A stretch of 64,000 nucleotides of DNA from Bacteroidales bacterium UBA3143 (GCA_002364735.1 DEZB01000056.1:1-64000), one strand, 5' to 3'; positions 18,131 to 26,937 are shown, numbered from the stretch's first letter. A program made the numbers and translations. The notes: a model not told the origin generated them from the sequence alone.

Positions 18131-19129
18131 TTAGTCTTTATCTAATTTATATTTGGAAATATCCATAGCAAAAGTAAGATTCAATCCATCCAGTAGCTCT
18201 TCGAGTTCTGCAAGCGACTTCTTGCCGAAATTACGAAATTTAAGTAGGTCATTTTTGTTATGCTCCACTAATTCTCCGAGTGTTTCAACATTTGCTGCTT
18301 TTAAACAGTTAAGTGCTCTCACTGATAGATTAAGATCAGATAGCTTACGTTTCAGTAGTTGACGCATGTGAAGTAATTCTTCATCAAACTCTTCTAAATT
18401 GTCAGCATCAATTGTCTCCAACATGATTTTATCGTCTGAGAAAAGCATGAAATGATGAATCAATATTTTTGCTGCTTCTTTCAAAGCTTCCTTAGGATGA
18501 ATAGAACCGTCAGTAACAATTTCGAAATTCAGTTTTTCGTAATCTGTCTTTTGCTCAATACGATAGTTTTCAATTTCGTATTTCACATTCCTTATTGGAG
18601 TAAAAATTGAATCTATTGCGAGAAGTTGAATGTCATCATCAAGGAAAGTTTCTCTGTTTTCATCAGCCGATACATAACCACGACCTTTGTTAACATAAAC
18701 ATCCATTCGGATTTCTGCTTTCTTCTCTAAGTGGCATATTACCAAATCAGGATTTAGCACTTCAAATCCAGTCATTAAACGAGCAATATCTCCAGCTTTA
18801 AACTCTTGTGAACCCGAGAATTTGATGCTAACTTTTTCGTTATCTATTTCGTCTACAATTTGTTTAAATCTTACTTGCTTTAAGTTAAGAATAATGTTTG
18901 AAACATCTTCTATAACTCCAGGTAGTGAAGCGAACTCATGATCAACTCCTTCAATCTTGATGGATGTGATCGCAAATCCTTCTAGCGAAGAAAGCAAAAT
19001 ACGTCGCAATGCGTTCCCGATGGTTACACCATATCCAGGCTCCAACGGGCGAAATTCGAATTTCCCGTAAGACGCATCGTCTTGCAACATAATTACTTTA
19101 TCGGGTTTTTGAAATGCTAAAATTGCCAT
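18131..19129 (-). CDS. rpoA: RNA polymerase alpha subunit
   Basis: The 332-residue protein has the assembly domain (residues 1 to about 230, with GNALRRILLSSLEG near 37-50) and the C-terminal domain (about 260-325) with the helix-hairpin-helix LSVRALNCLKAANVETLGEL that contacts UP elements and activators. It sits between rpsD and rplQ with 7-base gaps, the standard alpha-operon arrangement. Confidence 0.98.
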   Translation of the reverse strand: MAILAFQKPDKVIMLQDDASYGKFEFRPLEPGYGVTIGNALRRILLSSLEGFAITSIKIEGVDHEFASLPGVIEDVSNIILNLKQVRFKQIVDEIDNEKVSIKFSGSQEFKAGDIARLMTGFEVLNPDLVICHLEKKAEIRMDVYVNKGRGYVSADENRETFLDDDIQLLAIDSIFTPIRNVKYEIENYRIEQKTDYEKLNFEIVTDGSIHPKEALKEAAKILIHHFMLFSDDKIMLETIDADNLEEFDEELLHMRQLLKRKLSDLNLSVRALNCLKAANVETLGELVEHNKNDLLKFRNFGKKSLAELEELLDGLNLTFAMDISKYKLDKD

Positions 19130-19136
19130 GAAATCT

Positions 19137-19742
19137 TTATTTAGAATATAATTCTACTATTAATTGTTCTTTTATATTTTCTGGGATGTCTGATCTTTCA
19201 GGCCAGTGTAATAATTTTCCACTGAGTGTAGTTCTTTCCCATTCTAACCAAGGGTATTTACTATGATTGAAGCCTTCAAGTGCATTGCTTATTACTTCCA
19301 AAGATTTAGATTTTTCCCTTACACCTATAAGTTGACCACCTTTAACGCTATATGAAGGAATATTTACAATGTTTCCATCAACTGTTATGTGGCGATGTGA
19401 TACTAACTGACGTGCAGCTGCACGTGTAGGAGCTATACCCAATCTGTATACAACATTATCTAATCTTGACTCTAAAAGTTGAAGTAATACTTCACCAGTA
19501 ATTCCTTTACTACGGGCTGCTTTATCAAAAGTAATACGGAATTGTTTTTCTAAAACACCATAGGTGTATTTAGCGCGTTGTTTTTCGCGTAACTGAATAC
19601 CATATTCAGATGTTTTTCTTCTTCTTGAATTTCCGTGTTGTCCTGGAGGATAGTTCTTTTTTGAAAGTACTTTATCCGGACCGAAAATGGGTTCGCCTAA
19701 TTTACGTGCGATTCTGGATTTTGGACCAATATATCTTGCCAT
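19137..19742 (-). CDS. rpsD: Ribosomal protein S4 (zinc-free form)
   Basis: The 201-residue protein initiates assembly of the 30S body on 16S rRNA. The S4 RNA-binding domain is near residues 93-155 (RLDNVVYRLG, then SHRHITVDG). The N-terminus (MARYIGPKSRIARKLGEP) lacks the four-cysteine zinc site of some S4 proteins. A 121-base structured gap separates it from rpsK, unusually wide for this cluster, and may hold an S4 control site. Confidence 0.98.
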   Translation of the reverse strand: MARYIGPKSRIARKLGEPIFGPDKVLSKKNYPPGQHGNSRRRKTSEYGIQLREKQRAKYTYGVLEKQFRITFDKAARSKGITGEVLLQLLESRLDNVVYRLGIAPTRAAARQLVSHRHITVDGNIVNIPSYSVKGGQLIGVREKSKSLEVISNALEGFNHSKYPWLEWERTTLSGKLLHWPERSDIPENIKEQLIVELYSK

Positions 19743-19768
19743 TATTTATAAATTATTCTTTTTCTGAT

Positions 19769-19835
19769 GAACCCTAAACTGTGCAGCCGCGATTACCGAG
19801 AAGTTGTCATGTAATCTTAATCACAGTTTAAGTTC
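19769..19835 (-). promoter_or_regulatory. Nested hairpin in the rpsK-rpsD gap, candidate ribosomal protein leader
   Basis: Three concentric stems are visible: GAAC/GTTC (19769-19772 with 19832-19835), TAAACTGTG/CACAGTTTA (19775-19783 with 19822-19830) and GATTAC/GTAATC (19791-19796 with 19811-19816), closing a 14-nt loop. In the mRNA the structure ends 26 nt before the rpsD start. S4 represses its own operon in other bacteria, and S4 leader RNAs have been proposed for Bacteroidia (recalled, not checked), so an autoregulatory leader is the likely role. Confidence 0.6.
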
Positions 19836-19863
19836 CAATTTTAAATGAAACTTAAATTACTGA

Positions 19864-20253
19864 TTATACTCTTCTTTTCTTAGGTGGACGACAACCATTA
19901 TGTGGTAATGGTGTAACATCAACAATCTCCATTACCTCTATACCGGTACCGTGAATTGTTCTAATAGCCGACTCACGACCATTACCTGGGCCTTTTACAT
20001 ATACCTTTACTTTACGCAAACCTAAATCAAATGCTGTTTTTGCACAATCTGATGCTACCATCTGAGCTGCATAAGGTGTGTTTTTCTTTGAGCTTCTAAA
20101 GCCCATTTTACCTGCAGATGACCAACTTATTACTTGTCCATCTTCATTAGTCAATGAAACAATGATATTGTTAAACGATGAATGTATATGGGCTTGCCCC
20201 ATTGAACTAATTTTTACATTCCTTTTTTTTGCTGCGACACTTCTTTTTGCCAT
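19864..20253 (-). CDS. rpsK: Ribosomal protein S11
   Basis: The 129-residue small-subunit platform protein contacts 16S rRNA near the mRNA exit and the Shine-Dalgarno helix region. Typical blocks are present: NNIIVSLTNEDGQVISWSSA, KGPGNGRESAIR and the C-terminal HNGCRPPKKRRV. Length is normal. It follows rpsM after 16 bases. Confidence 0.98.
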   Translation of the reverse strand: MAKRSVAAKKRNVKISSMGQAHIHSSFNNIIVSLTNEDGQVISWSSAGKMGFRSSKKNTPYAAQMVASDCAKTAFDLGLRKVKVYVKGPGNGRESAIRTIHGTGIEVMEIVDVTPLPHNGCRPPKKRRV

Positions 20254-20269
20254 GTTACTTAATCACTTT

Positions 20270-20650
20270 TTATTTGGTAGCTGTTTTCTTATTTGCAACT
20301 GTTTTCTTTCTTCCTTTTCGTGTGCGTGCATTGTTTTTTGTACTTTGTCCACGAACGGGTAATCCAATACGATGTCTGATACCACGGTAACAACCTATGT
20401 CCATCAATCGTTTAATGTTGAGCTGTACTTCTGAGCGTAAATCTCCTTCGACTGTATATTCTTCGGAAATAAGCTCACGTATGCGAGCTGCTTGATCATC
20501 AGTCCAGTCTTTTACTTTGATATTTCTATCAACTTCAGCCTTTTCTAAAATACTTTTGGATGCGCTGCGTCCGATTCCGAAGATATAAGTTAAGGCTATT
20601 TCGCCTCTTTTATTTTGCGGTAAATCGACACCTACAATTCTTATAGCCAT
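20270..20650 (-). CDS. rpsM: Ribosomal protein S13
   Basis: The 126-residue protein sits at the head of the 30S subunit and contacts 50S and the P-site tRNA. It starts MAIRIVGVDLPQNKRGEIAL and carries GLPVRGQSTKNNARTRKG near the basic C-terminus, which continues with a Lys-rich tail. It follows rpmJ after about 30 bases. Confidence 0.98.
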   Translation of the reverse strand: MAIRIVGVDLPQNKRGEIALTYIFGIGRSASKSILEKAEVDRNIKVKDWTDDQAARIRELISEEYTVEGDLRSEVQLNIKRLMDIGCYRGIRHRIGLPVRGQSTKNNARTRKGRKKTVANKKTATK

Positions 20651-20682
20651 ATATTTATTTGTTTTTTACAAAAATACTAATT

Positions 20683-20799
20683 TTATCCTTGGCGTTGTTT
20701 AAACTTAGGATTTTTCTTGTTTATAATATACAGACGACCTTTTCTTCTTACTATTTTACAATCGGCTGTACGTTTTTTCAGTGATGCTCTTACTTTCAT
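20683..20799 (-). CDS. rpmJ: Ribosomal protein L36 (zinc-free form)
   Basis: This 38-codon gene was read directly from the minus strand: it begins MKVRASLKKRTADCKIVRRK and ends KFKQRQG. Only one cysteine (C14) is present, so it is the C-minus form that does not bind zinc. It lies between infA (8 bases upstream) and rpsM, the usual place. Confidence 0.95.
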   Translation of the reverse strand: MKVRASLKKRTADCKIVRRKGRLYIINKKNPKFKQRQG

Positions 20800-20807
20800 A
20801 TCTGTTT

Positions 20808-21026
20808 TTATTTGTATCTGAATGATATTCTTCCTTTAGAAAGGTCGTAGGGCGACATTTCTACTCGAACTCTATCTCCAGGCAAGATACGGATGTAGTG
20901 CATACGCATTTTACCTGAAATATGAGCTGTAATTTCGTGCCCATTTTCTAATTCTACTCGGAACATTGCGTTTGATAACGCTTCTATAATAACTCCGTCT
21001 TGTTCTATTGCTGCTTGTTTAGCCAT
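20808..21026 (-). CDS. infA: Translation initiation factor IF-1
   Basis: The 72-residue protein is a single OB-fold (S1-type) domain that blocks the ribosomal A site during initiation. Landmarks are VIIEALSNAMFRVELENGH and the end GRISFRYK. It lies 18 bases after map, as in the spc operons of many bacteria. Confidence 0.98.
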   Translation of the reverse strand: MAKQAAIEQDGVIIEALSNAMFRVELENGHEITAHISGKMRMHYIRILPGDRVRVEMSPYDLSKGRISFRYK

Positions 21027-21044
21027 TACTATTAATTACGATGT

Positions 21045-21824
21045 TTAAAGATTATCTTTTATAAATTCAAAAGTTGATAAAATGTCGGCCTTTCCATTTC
21101 GAACTGCTATTGTGTGTTCAAAATGTGCTGAAGGTTTACGGTCTTTTGTTCGAACAGTCCAACCATCTTTTTCAAAAACAACATTTTTACTACCCATATT
21201 TATCATTGGTTCAATAGCAATACACATACCATTTTTTATTAATGGTCCTGTGCCCCGTCTACCATAATTGGGGACTTCAGGTGCTTCGTGCATTTTTTGA
21301 CCAATTCCGTGTCCTACTAACTCTCTTACTACAGAATAACCTTGTTTTTCGCAGTAAGACTGTACAGCATTACTGATATCTCCAATTCTGTTGCCTTCTT
21401 TTGCTTGTTCTATACCCAAATAAAGTGATTTAAGAGTAACCCTCAATAACTCTTTTGTTTTTTCATCCACTTCACCTACACAAAATGTATAGGCTGAATC
21501 ACCACTATATCCGTTTAAGCTCGTACCACAGTCAATCGAAACAACATCTCCTTCTTGCAGAGGAGTGTTATTTGGTATTCCATGAACTACATTTTCATTC
21601 ACAGAAGTTGTAATAGAGTTGGGAAAACCTCCATAACCTAAAAAAGAAGGAACTGCTCTATGATCTCTTATAAATTCATCCGCAATTTTATCGAGTTGCA
21701 ATCCTGTAACACCAGGTTGAATATGCTTAGATAACTCTCCAAGTGTCATACCAACTAAGCGGTTACTTTCTCGCATTAACTCAATTTCTTCGTCTGTTTT
21801 AAGATAGATCATATTCTCACTCAT
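21045..21824 (-). CDS. map: Methionine aminopeptidase, type I
   Basis: The 259-residue metalloprotease removes N-terminal Met from new proteins. The five metal ligands are recognisable: Asp in SIDCG, Asp in SGDSAYT, His in GHGIG, Glu in IEPM and Glu in FEHTIA. The start used is ATG with sequence MSENMIYL; the second Met (residue 5) is an alternative. It is flanked by secY and infA with gaps of 18 bases. Confidence 0.97.
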   Translation of the reverse strand: MSENMIYLKTDEEIELMRESNRLVGMTLGELSKHIQPGVTGLQLDKIADEFIRDHRAVPSFLGYGGFPNSITTSVNENVVHGIPNNTPLQEGDVVSIDCGTSLNGYSGDSAYTFCVGEVDEKTKELLRVTLKSLYLGIEQAKEGNRIGDISNAVQSYCEKQGYSVVRELVGHGIGQKMHEAPEVPNYGRRGTGPLIKNGMCIAIEPMINMGSKNVVFEKDGWTVRTKDRKPSAHFEHTIAVRNGKADILSTFEFIKDNL

Positions 21825-21842
21825 CGCTTTAATTGTTGTCTT

Positions 21843-23165
21843 TTAGTAGGCTGCTATCGAACCTGTTCGTCCTTTTATTTTACCTGATTTCAACAACCCA
21901 TCGTAATGACGCATGAGTAAGTGGCTTTCTATTTGTTGTAAAGTGTCTAATACAACACCCACAATAATTAGCAAAGAAGTGCCACCGAAAAATTGAGCAA
22001 ACTGTCCACTTACACCAAAGAAACTTGCAAAGGCAGGCATAATAGCAACAAGCGCTAAAAATACGGACCCAGGTAATGTAATGCGTGACATAATTGTATC
22101 AATATACTCAGCTGTTCTTTTGCCTGGTTTCACTCCTGGAATAAAGCCATTGTTTCGCTTTAAATCCTCAGCCATTTGAGTAGGATTTATTGTGATAGCT
22201 GTATAGAAATAGGTAAATGCTATAATCATGAGTGCAAATAGTATATTATACCACACACTTGTATGATCCATCAATGCTGATAAAAAGCCACCACCTTCTT
22301 TTGCAGTGAAATTTGCAACTGTAATTGGTATAAACATAATTGCTTGTGCAAAAATAATTGGCATCACATTGGCAGCATTTACTTTCAATGGTATATACTG
22401 ACGTACACCTCCATATTGTCTGTTACCTACAATTCGTTTAGCATATTGAACGGGTACTTTTCTTGCACCTTGAACCAACATAATAGCTGCTGCAATAATA
22501 AACAACAAAAACACTATTTCAAGCATAAATACAATTAAACCACCACCAGAATCTCTTAATCGAGAATCAAACTCGCCTATTAAAGCATGTGGTAATCGAG
22601 CTATAATACCAATCAAGATAATAAAAGAAATACCATTTCCAATACCTTTATCTGTAATACGTTCTCCTAACCATAAAACAAACATACTCCCAGAAGCTAA
22701 AATAATTGTAGTTGGTAATACCCAATCCCAAAAACCACCTGGTACTGCAGCTCCTAAAGCTCCATATATATAAGCAGGTCCTTGTACCATTAAAATCATT
22801 ACAGTTAAGTAACGAGTATATTGATTCATTTTGGTACGTCCACTTTCGCCTTCACGTTGGAGCTTTTGAAAATACGGTAATGCTACACCTAATAACTGAA
22901 TTACAATGGATGCAGAAATGTAGGGCATGATACCTAATGCAAAAATTGAAGCATTGGCAAAAGCTCCACCTGAAAACATATCTAACAAACTCAAGAGACC
23001 TGTACTAGCGTTTGATTGTAAAGCCTGTAGTTGCACAGGATCAACTCCTGGTAATACAACAAACGAACCAAAACGGTAAATAGCGATAAAAAAAAGAGTT
23101 GTTATAAGTCTTTTCCTTAGATCCTCGATTTTCCAAATATTCTCAATTGTTTTAACAAATCTCAT
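21843..23165 (-). CDS. secY: SecY translocon channel
   Basis: The 440-residue polytopic membrane protein, with ten predicted helices, forms the protein-conducting channel with SecE. It has the N-terminal cytoplasmic helix (ENIWKIEDLRKRLITTL), the plug region (LLDMFSGGAF) and the conserved cytosolic loop containing VPVQYAKRIVG. It follows rplO with a 1-base gap, so the two are tightly coupled. Confidence 0.98.
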   Translation of the reverse strand: MRFVKTIENIWKIEDLRKRLITTLFFIAIYRFGSFVVLPGVDPVQLQALQSNASTGLLSLLDMFSGGAFANASIFALGIMPYISASIVIQLLGVALPYFQKLQREGESGRTKMNQYTRYLTVMILMVQGPAYIYGALGAAVPGGFWDWVLPTTIILASGSMFVLWLGERITDKGIGNGISFIILIGIIARLPHALIGEFDSRLRDSGGGLIVFMLEIVFLLFIIAAAIMLVQGARKVPVQYAKRIVGNRQYGGVRQYIPLKVNAANVMPIIFAQAIMFIPITVANFTAKEGGGFLSALMDHTSVWYNILFALMIIAFTYFYTAITINPTQMAEDLKRNNGFIPGVKPGKRTAEYIDTIMSRITLPGSVFLALVAIMPAFASFFGVSGQFAQFFGGTSLLIIVGVVLDTLQQIESHLLMRHYDGLLKSGKIKGRTGSIAAY

Positions 23166-23166
23166 G

Positions 23167-23616
23167 TTATTGGATTTTTACAGCTGTTCCACCTGCGTTT
23201 ATAATTGCTTCTTCAGCCGATTTCGAAAATGCATGAGCCTTCACCTCTAACTTGGTTGTTAATGTTCCGTTTCCAAGAACTTTAAATAGATGTTTTGGAG
23301 ACATCAAACCAGCCTTAATCATAATCTCTGTATCAATTACAGTGAGATTATTATTATGAGCTAATTCTTGTAGCTTATCTAAATTAATTACTCTGTATTC
23401 TGTCCTTTTTAAAGGGGTAAAACCAAACTTCGGTAAACGACGCTGAATTGGCATCTGTCCACCTTCGAAACCGATTTTTCTTGAATAACCGGATCTTGAT
23501 TGTGCTCCTTTATGGCCTCTAGTAGAAGTACCCCCTAAACCTGACCCTTGACCACGGCCAATTCTTTTGCGTGTTTTAGTTGCTCCTACTGCTGGTTTTA
23601 AATTCGATAAATTCAT
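23167..23616 (-). CDS. rplO: Ribosomal protein L15
   Basis: The 149-residue large-subunit protein has the characteristic N-terminal Gly-Arg-rich extension (RIGRGQGSGLGGTSTRGHKG) that threads into 23S rRNA, and a globular C-terminal domain ending AIINAGGTAVKIQ. It lies between rpmD and secY. Confidence 0.98.
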   Translation of the reverse strand: MNLSNLKPAVGATKTRKRIGRGQGSGLGGTSTRGHKGAQSRSGYSRKIGFEGGQMPIQRRLPKFGFTPLKRTEYRVINLDKLQELAHNNNLTVIDTEIMIKAGLMSPKHLFKVLGNGTLTTKLEVKAHAFSKSAEEAIINAGGTAVKIQ

Positions 23617-23642
23617 TTTCTAATGTATTATTATCTTTATTT

Positions 23643-23819
23643 CTATTCTACTATTGTTACTAAGTGATTCACTTTTGTAATCATTCCTCTAATTGTTGCA
23701 TTATCCTCGTGTTCAACAATTTTATTCATTTTGCGAAGTCCTAAAGCATCTAACGTTCTTGTTTGATCTTTAGGAGATCCAATTCTGCTTTTTGTCTGTT
23801 TAATCTTGATTTTAGCCAT
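23643..23819 (-). CDS. rpmD: Ribosomal protein L30
   Basis: This 58-codon gene was read from the minus strand: it begins MAKIKIKQTKSRIGSPKDQT and continues with TLDALGLRKMNK, the L30 signature region. It lies between rpsE (19 bases upstream) and rplO (26 bases downstream), as expected for a spc operon. Confidence 0.96.
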   Translation of the reverse strand: MAKIKIKQTKSRIGSPKDQTRTLDALGLRKMNKIVEHEDNATIRGMITKVNHLVTIVE

Positions 23820-23838
23820 CTTAGAAATTCTCCTTTTA

Positions 23839-24357
23839 TTATCCGTTAAATACTTTATCTAAACCAACACCACGAGTTTGTGCTACTGTAATAGGATCTC
23901 TAAGTTCAGTTAAGGCTTTGATTGTAGCTTTTACAAGATTGTGAGGATTTGATGAACCTTTTGACTTAGCCAAAACGTCAGTTATACCAACACTCTCAAG
24001 TACAGCACGCATCGCACCACCAGCTTTTACACCAGTACCTGTAACTGCAGGCTTCATGAAAACTTCAGCACCACTAAAACGAGAAATCTGTTCGTGTGGT
24101 ATAGTTCCTTTATAAACAGGTATATTAACCAAGTTCTTTTTTGCTGCTTCGACACCTTTAGCAATAGCTGTTGTAACTTCACCAGCTTTACCTAAACCCC
24201 ATCCAACAATACCATCTTCGTTGCCAACTACTACCATGGCGGAAAATGTAAATGTACGCCCTCCTTTAGTTACTTTAGTTGTTCTATTAATTGCTACTAA
24301 TCTATCCTTTAACTCAATATCGTTAGTAGTCTTTACTTTATTATTTACTCTTGCCAT
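23839..24357 (-). CDS. rpsE: Ribosomal protein S5
   Basis: The 172-residue protein takes part in decoding fidelity and mRNA unwinding at the entry channel. The N-terminal double-stranded RNA-binding-like domain holds GRTFTFSAMVVVGNEDG and GWGLGKAGEV; the C-terminal domain has SSNPHNLVKATIKAL. It follows rplR after 4 bases. Confidence 0.98.
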   Translation of the reverse strand: MARVNNKVKTTNDIELKDRLVAINRTTKVTKGGRTFTFSAMVVVGNEDGIVGWGLGKAGEVTTAIAKGVEAAKKNLVNIPVYKGTIPHEQISRFSGAEVFMKPAVTGTGVKAGGAMRAVLESVGITDVLAKSKGSSNPHNLVKATIKALTELRDPITVAQTRGVGLDKVFNG

Positions 24358-24361
24358 GATT

Positions 24362-24706
24362 TTAAAATTTAAGTCCTGCTTTACGAGCTGCGTTTGCTAA
24401 TTCTTTAACACGACCATGATAAAGATAGCCATTTCTGTCAAATGAAACTTTCTCTATACCGGCTTCTAATGCTTTACCTGCAATGAGTTCGCCAACTTTT
24501 GCTGCAATTTCTTTCTTAGGAAGTTTATCTTCAATTTTCAAAGATGTAGCTGCTGCTAAAGTATTTCCTGCAATATCATCAATTATTTGAGCATATATTT
24601 GTTTGTTGCTTCGGTAAACACTTAAACGAGGACATTCACTTGTACCCATGACTTTACCGCGAACACGCTTCTTTATTTTTAATCTTTTCTCTAACTTTGT
24701 TAACAT
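24362..24706 (-). CDS. rplR: Ribosomal protein L18
   Basis: The 114-residue protein binds 5S rRNA with L5. Landmarks are RLSVYRSNKQIYAQIIDD and the C-terminal FDRNGYLYHGRVKELANAAR. Length is normal. It sits between rplF and rpsE. Confidence 0.98.
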   Translation of the reverse strand: MLTKLEKRLKIKKRVRGKVMGTSECPRLSVYRSNKQIYAQIIDDIAGNTLAAATSLKIEDKLPKKEIAAKVGELIAGKALEAGIEKVSFDRNGYLYHGRVKELANAARKAGLKF

Positions 24707-24727
24707 TGTAATTTCAGTTTACGTGAA

Positions 24728-25285
24728 TTATTTACTTGCAGCTGTTTTTCCAGATTTGCGGCGAATTTGTTCACCTACAAAACGTACACCTTTACCCTTA
24801 TATGGCTCAGGAGATCTAAATGAGCGTATCTTAGCACATACTTGACCAATTAATTGTTTATCGCAAGATTCTAAAATAATAAGTGGGCTTTTATTCCTTT
24901 CCATTTTAGTCTCAATCTTAACCTCGGTTGGTAATTCCAAGAAAATTGAATGAGTAAAACCTAATGATAAATCTAAAATTTGTCCGTTGTTAGTTACCCT
25001 GTAACCAACACCCACTAATTCTAATTCTTTTCGGAAACCTTCTGTTACACCTATAACCATATTATTAATCAAAGATCTATAAAGTCCATGTAATGCTTTA
25101 TGTTCTTTTGCTTCTGAGGGTCTTTCTATTGTTAAAACACCATCGTTTATAGCAATTTTCATATCTGCATTTACCTGTTGCTTTAATTCTCCTTTTGGTC
25201 CTTTAACTGTAACCTGGTTTTGCTCTGAGATATTTATAGTAACTGAAGAAGGTAATGTTATCGGTAATTTTCCTATTCTTGACAT
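24728..25285 (-). CDS. rplF: Ribosomal protein L6
   Basis: The 185-residue protein lies near the factor-binding site of 50S. It has the two tandem L6 domains; the second ends with EPYKGKGVRFVGEQIRRKSG, the most conserved part of the family. It is 12 bases downstream of rpsH. Confidence 0.98.
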   Translation of the reverse strand: MSRIGKLPITLPSSVTINISEQNQVTVKGPKGELKQQVNADMKIAINDGVLTIERPSEAKEHKALHGLYRSLINNMVIGVTEGFRKELELVGVGYRVTNNGQILDLSLGFTHSIFLELPTEVKIETKMERNKSPLIILESCDKQLIGQVCAKIRSFRSPEPYKGKGVRFVGEQIRRKSGKTAASK

Positions 25286-25297
25286 ATCTATCTTATT

Positions 25298-25693
25298 TTA
25301 ATATATGTAACATAAAACTTCTCCACCAACTTTTTCTGTTTTGGCTTCTTTATCAGTCATTACTCCATGAGAGGTAGACACTATTGCTATACCTAATCCA
25401 TTTAAAACGCGTGGCATTTCTTTGAAACCTACATACTGACGTAGTCCGGGTGAAGAAATACGAATTAATTTCTTAATTGCATTAACTTTAGTTACTGGAT
25501 CGTATTTCAAGGCTATTTTAATAATACCTTGAGGTCCTTCGTCTACAAACTTATAATTAAGTATGTATCCTTTATCAAAGAGTATTTTAGTTATATCTCT
25601 TTTTAGATTTGATGCAGGAATGTCAACAACACGATGATGTGCTTGAATACTGTTCCTTAAACGCGTCAAATAGTCTGCTATTGGATCTGTCAT
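25298..25693 (-). CDS. rpsH: Ribosomal protein S8
   Basis: The 131-residue central-domain assembly protein of 30S begins MTDPIADYLTRLRNSIQA and ends with the conserved STSHGVMTDKEAKTEKVGGE region. In enterobacteria S8 represses the spc operon by binding its mRNA. Here a 72-base gap holding a hairpin precedes the gene. Confidence 0.98.
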   Translation of the reverse strand: MTDPIADYLTRLRNSIQAHHRVVDIPASNLKRDITKILFDKGYILNYKFVDEGPQGIIKIALKYDPVTKVNAIKKLIRISSPGLRQYVGFKEMPRVLNGLGIAIVSTSHGVMTDKEAKTEKVGGEVLCYIY

Positions 25694-25710
25694 ATTTATT
25701 ATTGATTTAA

Positions 25711-25734
25711 ATTGATCTCGATTTTCGAGACAAT
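25711..25734 (-). promoter_or_regulatory. Hairpin between rpsN and rpsH
   Basis: TCTCGA (25716-25721) pairs with TCGAGA (25725-25730) over a TTT loop, extended by ATTG/CAAT (25711-25714 with 25731-25734) around one bulged A. There is no U tail. It lies 17 bases before the rpsH start on the mRNA and is a candidate control or processing site. Confidence 0.5.
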
Positions 25735-25765
25735 ATTTAATTTGATTTTTTTGCGCTAGAAGTAA

Positions 25766-26035
25766 TTACCAACTTGCTTTTTTGACACCTGGGATTAAAC
25801 CTTGAGATGCCATTTCTCTAAATTGTATACGAGAAATACCAAACTGGCGTATATATCCTTTTGGACGTCCTGTTATCTTGCAACGATTGTGAGCACGAAC
25901 AGGAGAGGCATTTTTTGGTAAAGCTTGGAGCGCATCATAATCACCTTCCGCTTTAAGCCTGGCGCGTTTTTCAGCGTATCGGGCGATTAACTTTGCTCTT
26001 TTCACCTCGCGAGCTTTCATTGATTCTTTTGCCAT
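25766..26035 (-). CDS. rpsN: Ribosomal protein S14 (zinc-free long form)
   Basis: The 89-residue protein of the 30S head is the longer, C-minus form: the region before the conserved NRCKITGRPKGYIRQFGISR lacks the CxxC pairs of the zinc form. It abuts rplE with no gap. Confidence 0.98.
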   Translation of the reverse strand: MAKESMKAREVKRAKLIARYAEKRARLKAEGDYDALQALPKNASPVRAHNRCKITGRPKGYIRQFGISRIQFREMASQGLIPGVKKASW

Positions 26036-26596
26036 TTAATTATTCTTTTTTTCAGTTTTGAATGGTAAGCCAAACTCTCTTAATAATGCATATCCCTCTT
26101 CATCAGTTTCAGCAGTTGTTACAAATGTGATATTCATTCCCAAAATCTTTGATATTTTATCAATATTAATTTCTGGGAAAATAATCTGCTCTTGAATTCC
26201 AAGAGTATAATTACCTCTACCGTCAAGTTTTGCATCAATCCCTCTAAAATCACGCGTACGTGGTAAAGCTACACGAATTAATCTTTCAAGAAACTCATAC
26301 ATTTTATCATGACGAAGAGTCACACGAACACCAATTGGCATCTTCTTGCGCAATTTGAAATTAGATATATCTTTTTTTGAATAAGTAGTAACAGCCTTCT
26401 GACCAGTAATTGCAGTCAATTCATTGATGGATGTTTCTATAATTTTTTTATCAGCAACAGCTATTCCTAAACCCTGATTTATAACTATCTTAACCAATTT
26501 AGGAGCTTGCATAATTGATTGATATGAAAACTCTTTAACCAAAGCAGGAACTATCCTACTATTATAGTCTTCTTTGAAGTTTACTATAGTACTCAT
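26036..26596 (-). CDS. rplE: Ribosomal protein L5
   Basis: The 186-residue 5S rRNA-binding protein forms a bridge to the 30S head. Landmarks are KLVKIVINQGLGIAVADKK, RVTLRHDKMYEFLERLI and RDFRGI. It overlaps rplX by 4 bases, so the two are translationally coupled. Confidence 0.98.
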   Translation of the reverse strand: MSTIVNFKEDYNSRIVPALVKEFSYQSIMQAPKLVKIVINQGLGIAVADKKIIETSINELTAITGQKAVTTYSKKDISNFKLRKKMPIGVRVTLRHDKMYEFLERLIRVALPRTRDFRGIDAKLDGRGNYTLGIQEQIIFPEINIDKISKILGMNITFVTTAETDEEGYALLREFGLPFKTEKKNN

Positions 26597-26913
26597 TTAA
26601 TTTCCTCCCCTGATTTTTTAGCATATCTCACCAATTTGCCTTTGCTATCTACTTTTCTACCAATTCGAGTTGGTTTTCCAGTTTTAGGATCAACCAAATT
26701 TAAATTAGAAATATGTATTGCGGCTTCCATTTTCTCTATTCCTCCTTGAGGATTCTGTGCACTAGGTTTAGAATGTTTAGATATCATATTAATACCTTCA
26801 ACAATTGCACGATCTTTATTAATAAGAACTTGCAGAACTGTTCCAGTTTTACCTTTATCTTCTCCAGAATTAACGTAAACAGTATCGCCTTTCTTTATAT
26901 GTAATTTACTCAT
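26593..26913 (-). CDS. rplX: Ribosomal protein L24
   Basis: The 106-residue KOW-domain assembly initiator of 50S has KKGDTVYVNSGEDKGKTGTV at the N-terminus, the KOW motif proper. Length is normal. It lies 24 bases after rplN. Confidence 0.98.
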   Translation of the reverse strand: MSKLHIKKGDTVYVNSGEDKGKTGTVLQVLINKDRAIVEGINMISKHSKPSAQNPQGGIEKMEAAIHISNLNLVDPKTGKPTRIGRKVDSKGKLVRYAKKSGEEIK

Positions 26914-26937
26914 TATAGTTTTAATTATTTTAAATGA

